DNA from: Alphaproteobacteria bacterium | Lineage (GTDB): Bacteria; Pseudomonadota; Alphaproteobacteria; JANQMY01 | Direction: 5' to 3' | Assembly (NCBI GenBank): GCA_028289425.1 | Contig: JANQPL010000017.1 | Span: forward strand, 310,001-374,000 | Length of the DNA stretch: 64,000 bases | The notes under the pieces: generated by a model | Databases searched by the model: none | What the model was told of the DNA's origin: nothing | The model's input: only the letters and a program-made list of their open reading frames with translations | Made by a program: the position numbers and the translations under genes | Shown here: in pieces, positions 36,139-44,452 of the stretch | How the letters are laid out: every line of letters begins with the position of its first letter | How positions within the stretch are numbered: the stretch's first letter is position 1

Positions 36139-36303
36139 ATGGTTACATTGCCAGCAATTTGGGCAGCCCTTGGTGCCGCTGCACTTTTGTCATTGGTCGT
36201 GTTTGGCGTCCTCCATCACCGAAATCGCGTGCGCTACAACGATAAGCTGGAAACAGCCTTCAACCGCGCGCGTTACACCCGCGAATGTGGTGGACGGTCG
36301 TAG
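36139..36303 (+). CDS. Small single-span membrane protein (54 aa)
   Basis: A short ORF in the gap between nitroreductase and Nudix genes. It starts with ATG 36139, preceded by GGTGA six bases upstream, and ends at TAG 36301. The product begins MVTLPAIWAALGAAALLSLV, forms one hydrophobic helix (residues about 5-25), and ends in a basic cytosolic tail with HHRNRVRYNDKLE. I do not recognise a family. The Shine-Dalgarno site, N-in hydrophobic helix and positive-inside tail make it a credible small membrane protein. Confidence 0.5.
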   Translation: MVTLPAIWAALGAAALLSLVVFGVLHHRNRVRYNDKLETAFNRARYTRECGGRS

Positions 36304-36422
36304 GCGCGTCAAAAGGCGATAGTCTTGTCTCCGCGCTGCCTGGGCCGCTTGCGCGCCCGGGAGCTAAGCGATAGTGCTAATCCTCATTTGTTCGTCCTCT
36401 GGCCCATAGTCTCGGGGTATCA

Positions 36423-37016
36423 ATGACCAACACCCGCCGCGGTCCCTGGACCGTCGAAGCGCATCGGCTGATCTACGATAATCCGTGGATGACGATCCAA
36501 TATCATGACGTGCTGCATGACAGTGGTCACACCCATGAATACACAACCGTATCCTTCAAAAACCAGGCGACCGGCATTGTGCCCCTGTTCGAGAATGGCG
36601 ATACGGTTTTGGTCGGCCAACACCGGTTTCCCATTGACCGGTACAGTTGGGAAATCCCCGAAGGGGGGTGCGCGCCGGACGAGGAGCCATCCGTGGCAGC
36701 GCTTCGGGAACTGAAGGAGGAAACGGGGTTAACCGCCTCAAGTCACATAGAAATTTTGCAGATGGACCTGTCAAACTCGATCACCAATGAACGGGCATGG
36801 TGTTTCTTGGCCTGGTCGCTTGAAGAGGGCGAGGCATCACCTGAAGAAACTGAATCTATCTCTTTGAAAAGATTGCCATTTCGTGAAGTGTTGTCCATGG
36901 TGAGCAAAGGCGACATTACGGATGCGGTTTCGGTGGCGACACTGATGCGCGTGCACCATCTGGCCTCTTTGAACGGCCTGCCGGAGCCTTGGATGAACGA
37001 AGTGCTGATTGGCTAA
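36423..37016 (+). CDS. Nudix hydrolase
   Basis: A 197-residue Nudix enzyme. The Nudix box reads GGCAPDEEPSVAALRELKEETGL, given here as GGCAPDEE followed by RELKEETGL. The upstream NQATGIVPLFENGDTVLVGQ resembles ADP-ribose pyrophosphatase-like members. It likely hydrolyses a nucleoside diphosphate derivative in the cytosol. It is encoded ahead of cysE, with a 156-base leader between them. Confidence 0.87.
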   Translation: MTNTRRGPWTVEAHRLIYDNPWMTIQYHDVLHDSGHTHEYTTVSFKNQATGIVPLFENGDTVLVGQHRFPIDRYSWEIPEGGCAPDEEPSVAALRELKEETGLTASSHIEILQMDLSNSITNERAWCFLAWSLEEGEASPEETESISLKRLPFREVLSMVSKGDITDAVSVATLMRVHHLASLNGLPEPWMNEVLIG

Positions 37017-37058
37017 AATGGCCGGTTCCGGGCAGAGCCAAAGGCCTTTGTGCAATAA

Positions 37059-37152
37059 CGCCTGAAGATTGACGAAATCGTGCAATTGATTGGCTGTGTG
37101 GGAAGCACTAAATTCACATCCAGAGGAAACAGCCGTTGGGGCTATTCAGGCG
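37059..37152 (+). promoter_or_regulatory. Structured 5' leader of cysE (candidate cis-regulatory RNA)
   Basis: CGCCTGAA (37059-37066) and TTCAGGCG (37145-37152) form a perfect eight-pair closing helix about 20 bases before the cysE ATG. Inside are a small hairpin GATT-GACGA-AATC and a second arm GGCTGT...ACAGCC, so a three-way junction can be drawn. It matches no riboswitch I recognise. It may be a cis-regulatory RNA or chance pairing. Confidence 0.35.
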
Positions 37153-37172
37153 CAAAGCCTAGGAGCGGGCAG

Positions 37173-37988
37173 ATGAGTTTAATTGCCGAGAAATTTGCGA
37201 CCTGCGATCCCGTGTGGTCGGACATCCGGCTTGAGGCGCAAGACATTGTGGCTCAGGAGCCCGAACTTGCGGCGTATATCTATCAGGCGGTTCTAAGCCA
37301 CGAATTGCTGGAAGAGGCACTAAGCCATCACCTCGCCAGCAAGCTTGGCACCCGCGAAGTGGAACCCCAGACCATTCGGCGGGTGTTCAGCGAAGCGATC
37401 GAAGACACTCCGGAAATCGGCGAAGCCCTGCGGGCCGATCTGAAGGCGGTGCTGGATCGGGACCCGGCCTGCCAGAACCACGTAACGCCGTTCCTGTACT
37501 TCAAAGGGTTTCATGCCTTGCAGACCCACCGGGTCGCCCATTGGCTGTGGAAGCAGGGGCGCACCAATATGGCGCTGTATCTTCAAAGCCGGGTGTCTTC
37601 CCTGTTTGGCGTCGACATTCATCCTGCGGCCGTCATGGGCCGCGGCATCATGATGGATCACGCAACCGGCATCGTGATCGGCGAGACCGCGGTTGTGGGA
37701 GACGATGTTTCCATTCTTCACGACGTGACCTTGGGCGGCACCGGCAAGGAAACCGAAGACCGGCACCCGAAGATTGGCAATGGCGTGCTCATCAGCGTCG
37801 GCGCGAAAGTGCTTGGGAACATTCATGTGGGCGAATGTGCGCGCGTTGCCGCCGGCAGCGTGGTGCTGCATGCCGTGCCGGCACATTGCACCGTCGCCGG
37901 CGTGCCGGCCAAGGTCGTCGGTTGCGCCGGGTGCGATCAGCCCGCGCGGGAAATGAATCAAATCATCGACGAGCCCGACGAAGATTAG
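37173..37988 (+). CDS. cysE: Serine O-acetyltransferase
   Basis: CysE makes O-acetylserine from serine and acetyl-CoA, the first step of cysteine synthesis. The 271 residues have an N-terminal helical domain (CDPVWSDIRLEAQDIV) and a hexapeptide-repeat left-handed beta-helix (GVDIHPAAVMGRGIMMDHATG, GETAVVGDDVSILHDVTLGG). ATG 37173 has AGGAG seven bases upstream and begins MSLIAEKF, so the earlier GTG 37080 is rejected. The C-terminal tail (CDQPAREMNQIIDEPDED) is where CysK would bind. Confidence 0.94.
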   Translation: MSLIAEKFATCDPVWSDIRLEAQDIVAQEPELAAYIYQAVLSHELLEEALSHHLASKLGTREVEPQTIRRVFSEAIEDTPEIGEALRADLKAVLDRDPACQNHVTPFLYFKGFHALQTHRVAHWLWKQGRTNMALYLQSRVSSLFGVDIHPAAVMGRGIMMDHATGIVIGETAVVGDDVSILHDVTLGGTGKETEDRHPKIGNGVLISVGAKVLGNIHVGECARVAAGSVVLHAVPAHCTVAGVPAKVVGCAGCDQPAREMNQIIDEPDED

Positions 37989-38015
37989 CCTCGGCCGCCG
38001 ACCTTTCGCGAAAAT

Positions 38016-38546
38016 TCAGTGTTGGTGATGCGCCTTATCGGCGTCGTCGTCCGTTGCTTTGTCGTGCTCGTGATATTCCTCGATCTTCACGTCGACCGCC
38101 ACATCGCCTGCTTTCTCAAAGGTGAGGGTGAGCGGAAATGAATCCCCTTCGACCAACTGTCCGGTAAGGCCCATCAGCATGATGTGTAAGCCGCCCGGTG
38201 CAAACGTGACTGTGTCGCCCGCGCCGATCTCAACGGCATCCTGCCGTTTCATACGCGCCACATTATCGACGATCGTGGTTTCATGCAGTTCTGACTTCGC
38301 CGCCTGAGGTGTGGTGACCGACAAAAGCTTATCGCCCGGTCCATCAATGTCCGAGATCTCAAGAAAGACGGCCCCATTGCGTGCAACCGGCGCTGTCGGC
38401 CGTGCCATTGGATGTTTGATCAAAAGCGTGCCCGCCGTGTACTCGTGGGCGCCCGCGGACTGCAATCCGACCGTCCAAAAAATGCCCGCGACAGCGAGGG
38501 CAAACAGACTGAGAATGAATGGAATCTGACGGAGCGTGCGTTGCAT
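38016..38546 (-). CDS. Copper chaperone PCu(A)C
   Basis: A 176-residue secreted copper chaperone. It starts with a membrane/signal segment (FILSLFALAVAGIFWTVGLQ). The Cu(I)-binding pattern reads H in LHETTI, M in RMKRQD, and the HxM of GLHIMLMG. A His/Asp-rich tail (KATDDDADKAHHQH) can bind further copper. Members deliver copper to the CuA site of cytochrome oxidase. It converges with cysE. I infer the same function here without a neighbouring Sco gene. Confidence 0.88.
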   Translation of the reverse strand: MQRTLRQIPFILSLFALAVAGIFWTVGLQSAGAHEYTAGTLLIKHPMARPTAPVARNGAVFLEISDIDGPGDKLLSVTTPQAAKSELHETTIVDNVARMKRQDAVEIGAGDTVTFAPGGLHIMLMGLTGQLVEGDSFPLTLTFEKAGDVAVDVKIEEYHEHDKATDDDADKAHHQH

Positions 38547-38826
38547 CGTAACAATTACCTTTAGTCCTCACGGCGTATCCAAAGGGCGGTGGGGCCCTCG
38601 ACATAAGCAACGAAATACCATGCTGGGCCCAGGGGCTAAAGGTCATCGAATGCCGCAGGGCACGAATATGGAAAGTGCTGTGAGCGGGTTTTTCCGGTTA
38701 CGGAAGATGAAATTCCGGGTTTGGGCTAGACTTGCGGCAGCGGCCCATTTCGTAGACAAGTATCCACACTGGAGCGACTCAATATGACAATGAAACGCTC
38801 TCAGCGTCGATAAAAGGAGAAGCCTT

Positions 38827-39045
38827 GTGCAACAAAGCGAGTTGTTGAAACTCCAGAAATATCTGCGGGACCTATTTCGCTTGGACATCATCGAGGTCGT
38901 GCCCCAATCGATCAAGGATGACTCGGCTGAGGTAATGGTGGGAGAAGAGTTTATCGGCGTCATCTATCGCGATGAAGAAGATGGGGAGATCTCCTATCAA
39001 TTTCAAATGGCGATATTGGAGATCGACCTTCCCGCGACGAATTAA
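38827..39045 (+). CDS. DUF3126 family protein
   Basis: A 72-residue acidic protein matching DUF3126, a family confined to Alphaproteobacteria. It begins MQQSELLKLQKYLRDLF and continues through VGEEFIGVIYRDEEDGE to SYQFQMAILEIDL. It begins at GTG 38827 with AGGAG seven bases upstream. A nine-codon ORF (38784-38813) ends immediately before this Shine-Dalgarno site. Function unknown. Confidence 0.85.
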   Translation: MQQSELLKLQKYLRDLFRLDIIEVVPQSIKDDSAEVMVGEEFIGVIYRDEEDGEISYQFQMAILEIDLPATN

Positions 39046-39068
39046 AGCGGCCGGCCGGCGTTAGTTGC

Positions 39069-39818
39069 TTAGCGACTGACTTCGAAACTCTGGACGAGTT
39101 CAATCATGCCTTGGTCGATATTTTTCCATCTCGGTAGATGGGAGCGCTTGAAGCGGTATTTGAGGTCCACCTGATCGCTATAGCTGGTGTCGCGCCTGCA
39201 AGTGGGGCTGGTAATGATCTCGCTTTCTTTGAAGCAGCGCAGAACGACCAATTCGTCATTCGGACTTGTCCAAACGAACAGATCTTCATCCTTATAGCCA
39301 CTTGTGTCGCTGAACTCGTAGCGACGAAATCCGTGGGGCCCTTTTGCCCCTTCCGGATCCACGACCAGCCGTTGATAGATCTTCTCAAACCGTTCCCGTT
39401 CATTGAATTGGCTGGTCACCACACCGAGATCAAAGTGGATGACGGACGATTGGGCGGTATTGTCTTCGAAGGCGCCGGCGTTTGACGGGGTGTAAGGTTG
39501 GAATCGCGGCAACAAGGCGTACATGGACACCCGTTCTTGCACACCGCCCCGCCGGGCAGCCGCAAAGCGCGTGAAATTGGCTGGGATGACGAAGGCTTTG
39601 TCGGCAATAACGAGCTCAATAGGACGGTTTTCGTCGGACGGGTCCGGCGCCGTGCCCATAATTTCGCTGAGGCTGGGGCTAAGGTAATAGGCCAGAAATA
39701 GAAGAGATAGCAGGCCGGTTACCAGGATGACGACGAGGGGGATTGCCCAACTGGGTTCTTCCGTCGCGCCGCCATCAATATCCCCGCCGTAATACGTATC
39801 GCCGCGTCGAGAACTCAT
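39069..39818 (-). CDS. Hypothetical single-span inner-membrane protein
   Basis: I do not recognise this 249-residue protein beyond its topology. A short polar N-terminus precedes one membrane helix (WAIPLVVILVTGLLSLLFLAYYLS), and a large domain outside the cytosol follows. That domain includes RPIELVIADKAFVIPANF, repeated aromatic/polar strands, and two Cys (about residues 208 and 218) that may form a disulphide. ATG 39818 is preferred to the GTG at 39827. It converges with the DUF3126 gene. Confidence 0.7.
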   Translation of the reverse strand: MSSRRGDTYYGGDIDGGATEEPSWAIPLVVILVTGLLSLLFLAYYLSPSLSEIMGTAPDPSDENRPIELVIADKAFVIPANFTRFAAARRGGVQERVSMYALLPRFQPYTPSNAGAFEDNTAQSSVIHFDLGVVTSQFNERERFEKIYQRLVVDPEGAKGPHGFRRYEFSDTSGYKDEDLFVWTSPNDELVVLRCFKESEIITSPTCRRDTSYSDQVDLKYRFKRSHLPRWKNIDQGMIELVQSFEVSR

Positions 39819-40208
39819 ACCTAACACTCGGTGAAACTGATTACAGAATCGGCACCGGCCGTGCCGACGGATCTACAATAGGCGAGGCCGGTGAATTTTT
39901 CGAGACCAAAGACGCCCTTGGCGGGAAGATAATCATGGGCAAACTCACGATTCGGTCCGTCGCAGCGCAGCATTTTGTTGCACTGCGCATATTTTGGTGA
40001 GTGCGGCAGGTCGCACGTTGAATTGCTTCAAATTGTCCATATATTCCAAAGACTTCATTTAGCACGCTGTTGCAAGAAAAAATGACGAATCCGTCATTTA
40101 GGGGTTGGAAACGCGTTTCTGATACCTATGTAGAGGTAGTGCTTTGCGGCGCAAAATGGGTTGCGCCTCTGCCCAGCGGGCAACGTGAATTAAGGACGTG
40201 GACGAGAT
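39819..40208. other. 390-bp divergent intergenic region with a palindrome
   Basis: This separates the single-span protein (minus) from a two-span protein (plus). It contains the perfect palindrome AAATGACG-AATC-CGTCATTT at 40080-40099, which is a plausible regulator-binding site upstream of the plus-strand gene. I see no other recognisable element. Confidence 0.45.
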
Positions 40209-40505
40209 ATGTCATCTTATGTGATTAATATTTCAGCAGTTTTGACGAGCCTGGCCGTGCTGATTTTTTACGAGGCCGGCGCGCTTGCCGTTCACAATGC
40301 TTTCTTCATCGCTGCAGCGGTTTTGGTCGGCTACACGGGTTATCAGCTCGCCCAGCGAGAAGGCATGCGCTTGTCGGATGCAATTCAGTCTGTTGTGGGC
40401 AAGCCTGAGTCCTACCCACGCCAGACCGCCTACTGGGCATATGTCATCTCGGCCGGCATTGGTCTTTTTGTCGTCGGCCAGACCTTGGTCACCGCCGTCG
40501 CATAA
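40209..40505 (+). CDS. Small integral membrane protein
   Basis: A 98-residue protein with about three hydrophobic segments (ISAVLTSLAVLIFYEAGALAV, AAAVLVGYTGYQLA, VISAGIGLFVVGQTLVTAV), joined by a basic/polar loop (QREGMRLSDAIQS). I do not recognise a family. The leader contains the palindrome at 40080-40099. It converges with the PhoH gene, 29 bases away. Confidence 0.7.
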   Translation: MSSYVINISAVLTSLAVLIFYEAGALAVHNAFFIAAAVLVGYTGYQLAQREGMRLSDAIQSVVGKPESYPRQTAYWAYVISAGIGLFVVGQTLVTAVA

Positions 40506-40533
40506 CGCGCCGGCGGCACCTAGCGGCACTGGG

Positions 40534-41301
40534 TCATAGAACCTTCAGCATATTGCCCACCAACGGGTGGCGCACCACGTCTGCCTTAGACAGACGCACC
40601 ACGCCCACGTCGTCCAGCGCGTCAAGCTTGTCGGCGATCGTGGGCAGGCCCGACAGCCCATCCAGCAAATCTGTCTGATCCGGATCTCCGGTGACGACCA
40701 TGGTGGAATGCCACCCGAGCCGCGTCAGCAACATCTTCAATTGGCCGTAGGTGCAGTTCTGCGCCTCGTCGATCACAATGAAAGCGTTGTTCAATGTGCG
40801 GCCGCGCATATAGGCGACAGGCGCTATTTCTATACTTCCGTCAGAAAGCGAAGCCTTAAGCCGCTTGGCGCCCAATCGGTCGGTGAGAGCGTCGTATAGC
40901 GGGCGCAAATAGGGGGCAAGCTTGTCGTGCAAATCGCCCGGCAGGAAGCCAAGGCTCTCTCCCGCTTCAATGGCCGGCCGAGACAGCACAATGCGGCCCA
41001 CATCGCCGTTCTCGAGGGCTTCGACGGCCTTTGCCACCGCCAGATAGGTTTTACCCGTGCCCGCCGGGCCCACCGCCAGAACCAGCGGGTGCCGTCCCAT
41101 AGCCTCAAGGAGCTTCTTTTGATTTACACCGTAGGGTCTGATGTTCTTGACGTAGCTTCGATCGCGCGTTTCGTCGCCGAGCGGGTGCCATTCATCATTA
41201 GACGGAGAAAATAGAGCGTGGAGCGTGGCGCTTTCCGATTGTTCGCCCGATTTCTTGTTCGATTTCGCGCGCGCCGACTGACGGCCAGAGCGTTTGCCCA
41301 T
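40534..41301 (-). CDS. PhoH family ATPase
   Basis: A 255-residue PhoH-type P-loop protein. Walker A is GPAGTGKTYLA and Walker B with its neighbour is FIVIDEAQNCTYGQLKMLLTRLG, followed by TGDPDQTDLL. It lacks the N-terminal PIN domain of the PhoH2 group. Members are cytosolic ATPases thought to act in RNA metabolism; a phosphate role is not implied by the name alone. It stands alone. Confidence 0.92.
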   Translation of the reverse strand: MGKRSGRQSARAKSNKKSGEQSESATLHALFSPSNDEWHPLGDETRDRSYVKNIRPYGVNQKKLLEAMGRHPLVLAVGPAGTGKTYLAVAKAVEALENGDVGRIVLSRPAIEAGESLGFLPGDLHDKLAPYLRPLYDALTDRLGAKRLKASLSDGSIEIAPVAYMRGRTLNNAFIVIDEAQNCTYGQLKMLLTRLGWHSTMVVTGDPDQTDLLDGLSGLPTIADKLDALDDVGVVRLSKADVVRHPLVGNMLKVL

Positions 41302-41731
41302 TCAAGACTCCTAACGTGAGGTGAAGAAGTGGAAGGTGTTTGGCAGCAGCGTTTGTGCCACGCATTGGTGCGATCGCCACAAACGCTTGTGGGTCACGTG
41401 CCGTCATATGCAGACGGGTTTTCTGTCGGCAGTAGGCTGAACAATCGAAACCGAATCGATCCATCGACGACAAATTTACCGCAATCCGCGTGCTGCGTCC
41501 CAATTGCAAGCCGGTACCGTCCGACTCACCCGCCGACCGTGCATGACTTTCGTGTCGGATTTTTGATGGTGTCGGAGTTATGCCACCCCTGAAAAGGAAA
41601 TGTCCGTTACAGCGAATAATAGGGGTCGCATTAACCAAAAATTTACTCTTTAAATCGCCGTGCTCGCCAAAACGCCGCAACCATGCGATAGTTTGCGGGA
41701 TTCACGCGACCTGCGGGACAGGGGATGACGC
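41302..41731. other. 430-bp divergent intergenic region
   Basis: This lies between phoH-like (minus) and the gamma-carbonic anhydrase gene (plus). The frames that stay open here have unlikely composition for coding. A CtrA-like TTAA-N7-TTTAC sequence, one base off consensus, lies at 41631-41646. I see no other element. Confidence 0.4.
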
Positions 41732-42262
41732 ATGCCAGTTTTTTCACTTCATGGGGAACAGGTTCAGCTTCCTGAAGATGAAGAATACTGGATCGCGCCG
41801 ACCGCGGCGGTGATGGGGAAGGTTAAGCTTGAACGGAACGCGAGCGTTTGGTTCGGCGCGGTGTTGCGTGGCGACAATGAGCTCATCACGGTGGGCGAGA
41901 ACTCGAATGTACAAGATAATGCGGTTTTGCATACGGACCCCGGCGCCCCCCTGACCATCGGCAAGGGGGTCACGGTCGGGCATCAGGCGATGCTCCATGG
42001 GTGCGTGATTGGCGATAACTCGCTGATCGGCATCGGTGCGACGGTTTTGAACCGAGCCTATATCGGCAAGAATTGTTTGATTGGGGCCCATGCCTTGATT
42101 TCCGAAGGCAAGGAGATCCCCGACAATTCTTTGGTTCTGGGCGCACCGGGACGTGTGGTGCGGGAATTAGACAATGCGGGGGTTGAGATGCTCAAGGGGT
42201 CGGCCGCGGTCTATGTAAAGAACTGGCAACGCTTTCGGGAAGGATTAGCACCCCAGGAATAG
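41732..42262 (+). CDS. Gamma-carbonic anhydrase family protein
   Basis: A 176-residue left-handed beta-helix trimer subunit. The three zinc-ligand histidines are H67 (VLHTDP), H84 and H89 (GHQAMLHG). Family members interconvert CO2 and bicarbonate or bind CoA esters; the sequence also resembles the PaaY/CaiE and YrdA types. The hexapeptide repeats and C-terminal helix are complete. The next gene starts 18 bases downstream. Confidence 0.9.
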   Translation: MPVFSLHGEQVQLPEDEEYWIAPTAAVMGKVKLERNASVWFGAVLRGDNELITVGENSNVQDNAVLHTDPGAPLTIGKGVTVGHQAMLHGCVIGDNSLIGIGATVLNRAYIGKNCLIGAHALISEGKEIPDNSLVLGAPGRVVRELDNAGVEMLKGSAAVYVKNWQRFREGLAPQE

Positions 42263-42280
42263 CCGGGGACAGGGAAAGTA

Positions 42281-43501
42281 TTGGTGGACACGGTGGGGCT
42301 ACGGGTCGGTATATTTTTTGTTTTAAGGGATTGCTTGAAGCGATCAGGTTTGGCCGTGCCTCTGGTACTCGCGTTGGTCGTCTGCACCCTTGTGCCGGGC
42401 AACCGCGCGCTCGCCGACGGCAAAATCACAGGGCTTTACGCATCGGGTGAGATGGCGGGCGCCGAAAGCGTGGTGCTGCGGCTCGAGCATGTGGGGCGCG
42501 GTGTGGTTGGTCAGCTCACGGATGAAAATGGCCGTAAATATGCCTTGCGCGGCAAAGGGAGTAACCAGCTGATCGAGGGCAAGATCTTTCATCACAACCG
42601 GTCGACCAATTTTTCGGTTGAGCGCGTGGGCGCCAGTTTGTTTCTGACATACATGCCAATTGATGCGCGAACGTCGCGCTCCCGGGCGCAACGCAATCTG
42701 CTGCTTCGCAAACAGGGCGACGCTTCCATTCCCGCGGCACCGGCTCGGACAGCCGCTACAGAGTTTTCGAAACTATTGTCGGAATACCAAAACTGGAGCG
42801 ACGATAAAGTCGCAAGAAAACTGGATGCACTGTCTCGGGGCCATCGATCGCTTGTGCAACTGTTCAGCTATCTGCATGCCGATCTTTATATTCGTAGCTG
42901 CCGCGCGCAAAGCTCGGGCATTGCCGCAACGGAACTTGGCTGGTCTCAAAGCCTGTCGTGCAAAAAAGTCCTGAGACGCGTCGGGGCATCGGCCAATCAT
43001 GTGGCACTGCGGGAACTGACAAGCCGCGCCAAGCAGCAGGCCGTTGCCCTACAAGGAGTGGTCGGTTGCGCCGGCATTGGCGACGGCGGTGCGGCCGGCA
43101 TGGGCTGCGACCGTCTGGGGGTGGCGTTTTCGCCGGTCGCAAGCTCTTGGCGGGACGTTGCCGTGCTTCTGCCCGCCAACGTATCCGATCCGGCGCCGGT
43201 GACCGTGGCGTCCATCGTCACCCCGGTCCTAAAGCCAACACTTCAGGCAGATGCTGGGGACGCACCTGCCGCCTTTGACAATGCGATTGTGCCGACCTTA
43301 AAACCCACGGCGCATCTTGAAATTGAAACCCGTCAAGAGCCAAAGCCCGCGTCGCTGGCTTTCCGTCGGCTGCCCGTCAATTGGGAAGTGGAAGCAAAAG
43401 CGCAACTGCATGAGTGGTCGCTGGCCTTTGCCGATAATCCTCTGACAACGCTGGAAGATTCAGTGGGAACGGTGGTACCTTCACCAAGCGCACCGCGCTA
43501 A
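42281..43501 (+). CDS. Hypothetical exported protein with duplicated LKPT motif
   Basis: I do not recognise this 406-residue protein. It starts TTG 42281 (or GTG 42284) after AGGGAAAG. Residues about 22-45 form a signal segment (LAVPLVLALVVCTLVPG, cut near ALADG). A beta-rich domain (residues 45-135) follows. A central helical domain contains six cysteines. Near the C-terminus the motif TPVLKPTLQAD recurs as VPTLKPTAHLE. It follows the carbonic anhydrase closely and may be co-transcribed. The periplasm is the likely site. Confidence 0.62.
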   Translation: MVDTVGLRVGIFFVLRDCLKRSGLAVPLVLALVVCTLVPGNRALADGKITGLYASGEMAGAESVVLRLEHVGRGVVGQLTDENGRKYALRGKGSNQLIEGKIFHHNRSTNFSVERVGASLFLTYMPIDARTSRSRAQRNLLLRKQGDASIPAAPARTAATEFSKLLSEYQNWSDDKVARKLDALSRGHRSLVQLFSYLHADLYIRSCRAQSSGIAATELGWSQSLSCKKVLRRVGASANHVALRELTSRAKQQAVALQGVVGCAGIGDGGAAGMGCDRLGVAFSPVASSWRDVAVLLPANVSDPAPVTVASIVTPVLKPTLQADAGDAPAAFDNAIVPTLKPTAHLEIETRQEPKPASLAFRRLPVNWEVEAKAQLHEWSLAFADNPLTTLEDSVGTVVPSPSAPR

Positions 43502-43600
43502 CCTAAAATCGGCGAGTGATCACTCGGCGCGCCGCTGTCATCAGCGTTTTTCCATTTAAGATATGCAAGTCGATCTGCCGATCGAAAGAAAGGGGTCCCT

Positions 43601-44386
43601 ATGAGCAGTTATGAGTTTTGCAAGACCGAACGCGACGGAAAACTGCTCATCGTCACGCTTAACCGGCCTGACGTGATGAATGCTCTTCATCCGCCTTCCC
43701 ATGTGGAACTCGATGAAGTCTTCAATGATTTCGCCAACGATCCGGAATTGTGGGTGGCGATCGTAACCGGGGCCGGCGATCGAGCGTTTAGCGCCGGCAA
43801 TGATCTGAAGTATCAGGCCACCCATGGCGGCAAGCGCGTCAGCGTCCCGGACTCCGGCTTTGCCGGATTGACGTCGCGCTTCGGGTTGAACAAACCGATC
43901 ATCGCCGCCGTCAATGGCGTTGCCATGGGCGGCGGGTTCGAGATTGCTTTGGCCTGCGATCTGATAATTGCCTCAGACAATGCGGTCTTTGCACTGCCGG
44001 AGCCGCGTGTGGGGCTGGCAGCGCTTGCGGGCGGACTGCATCGTCTGCCGCGGCAGATCGGGGAAAAGCAGGCCTTGGGCATGATCCTGACCGGCCGCCG
44101 CGTGAGCGCAGAGGAGGGGCAGCAGCTCGGCTTCGTCAACGACGTGGTGCCGCAGGCGGAATTAAAGGCAACGGCGCGCAAATGGGCCCATCAGATATTG
44201 GAATGCTCGCCCATGTCCATTCGGGCCTCGAAGGAAGCTGTCTACAAAGGGTTGGGTGAAGCGGATCTGCAAAAAGCCATGACCGGCAAATATGAGGCTG
44301 TGGCGGACATGATCAAAAGCGAAGATTTCATCGAGGGGCCTCGGGCATTCGCCGAAAAGCGTCCTCCCGACTGGAAGGGGCGCTGA
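43601..44386 (+). CDS. Enoyl-CoA hydratase/isomerase family protein
   Basis: A crotonase-fold enzyme of 261 residues. The oxyanion loop is FSAGNDLK, and the second is NGVAMGGGFEIALACD. EPRVGLAALAGGLHRLPRQIG matches the carnitinyl/crotonobetainyl or enoyl-CoA hydratase branch; the usual catalytic Glu pair is not both obvious. It hydrates or isomerises a CoA ester. A perfect 14-bp palindrome, CGAGTGATCACTCG, lies upstream at 43513-43526. A terminator-like hairpin follows the stop. Confidence 0.88.
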   Translation: MSSYEFCKTERDGKLLIVTLNRPDVMNALHPPSHVELDEVFNDFANDPELWVAIVTGAGDRAFSAGNDLKYQATHGGKRVSVPDSGFAGLTSRFGLNKPIIAAVNGVAMGGGFEIALACDLIIASDNAVFALPEPRVGLAALAGGLHRLPRQIGEKQALGMILTGRRVSAEEGQQLGFVNDVVPQAELKATARKWAHQILECSPMSIRASKEAVYKGLGEADLQKAMTGKYEAVADMIKSEDFIEGPRAFAEKRPPDWKGR

Positions 44387-44387
44387 C

Positions 44388-44420
44388 AAAAAAGAAACCA
44401 GGCCTGATAGCCTGGTTTCT
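44388..44420 (-). terminator. Bidirectional intrinsic terminator
   Basis: AGAAACCAGGC (44393-44403) pairs perfectly with GCCTGGTTTCT (44410-44420) around a six-base loop. On the minus strand it ends in a run of six T, so it best terminates the BTLCP gene; in the other direction it may serve the enoyl-CoA hydratase gene. Confidence 0.85.
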
Positions 44421-44452
44421 CGAAGAGTTTCCTGTGTTTTGTGTTTCTTGTT

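Noticed and set aside
41198-41680. 160-codon open frame on the minus strand in front of phoH-like
   Set aside because: It overlaps the phoH-like 5' end, has no family resemblance or Shine-Dalgarno, and its composition is unlike the neighbours.
42281-42380. Carbonic anhydrase and the next gene as one fused protein
   Set aside because: A stop codon and an 18-base gap with a separate Shine-Dalgarno separate them.
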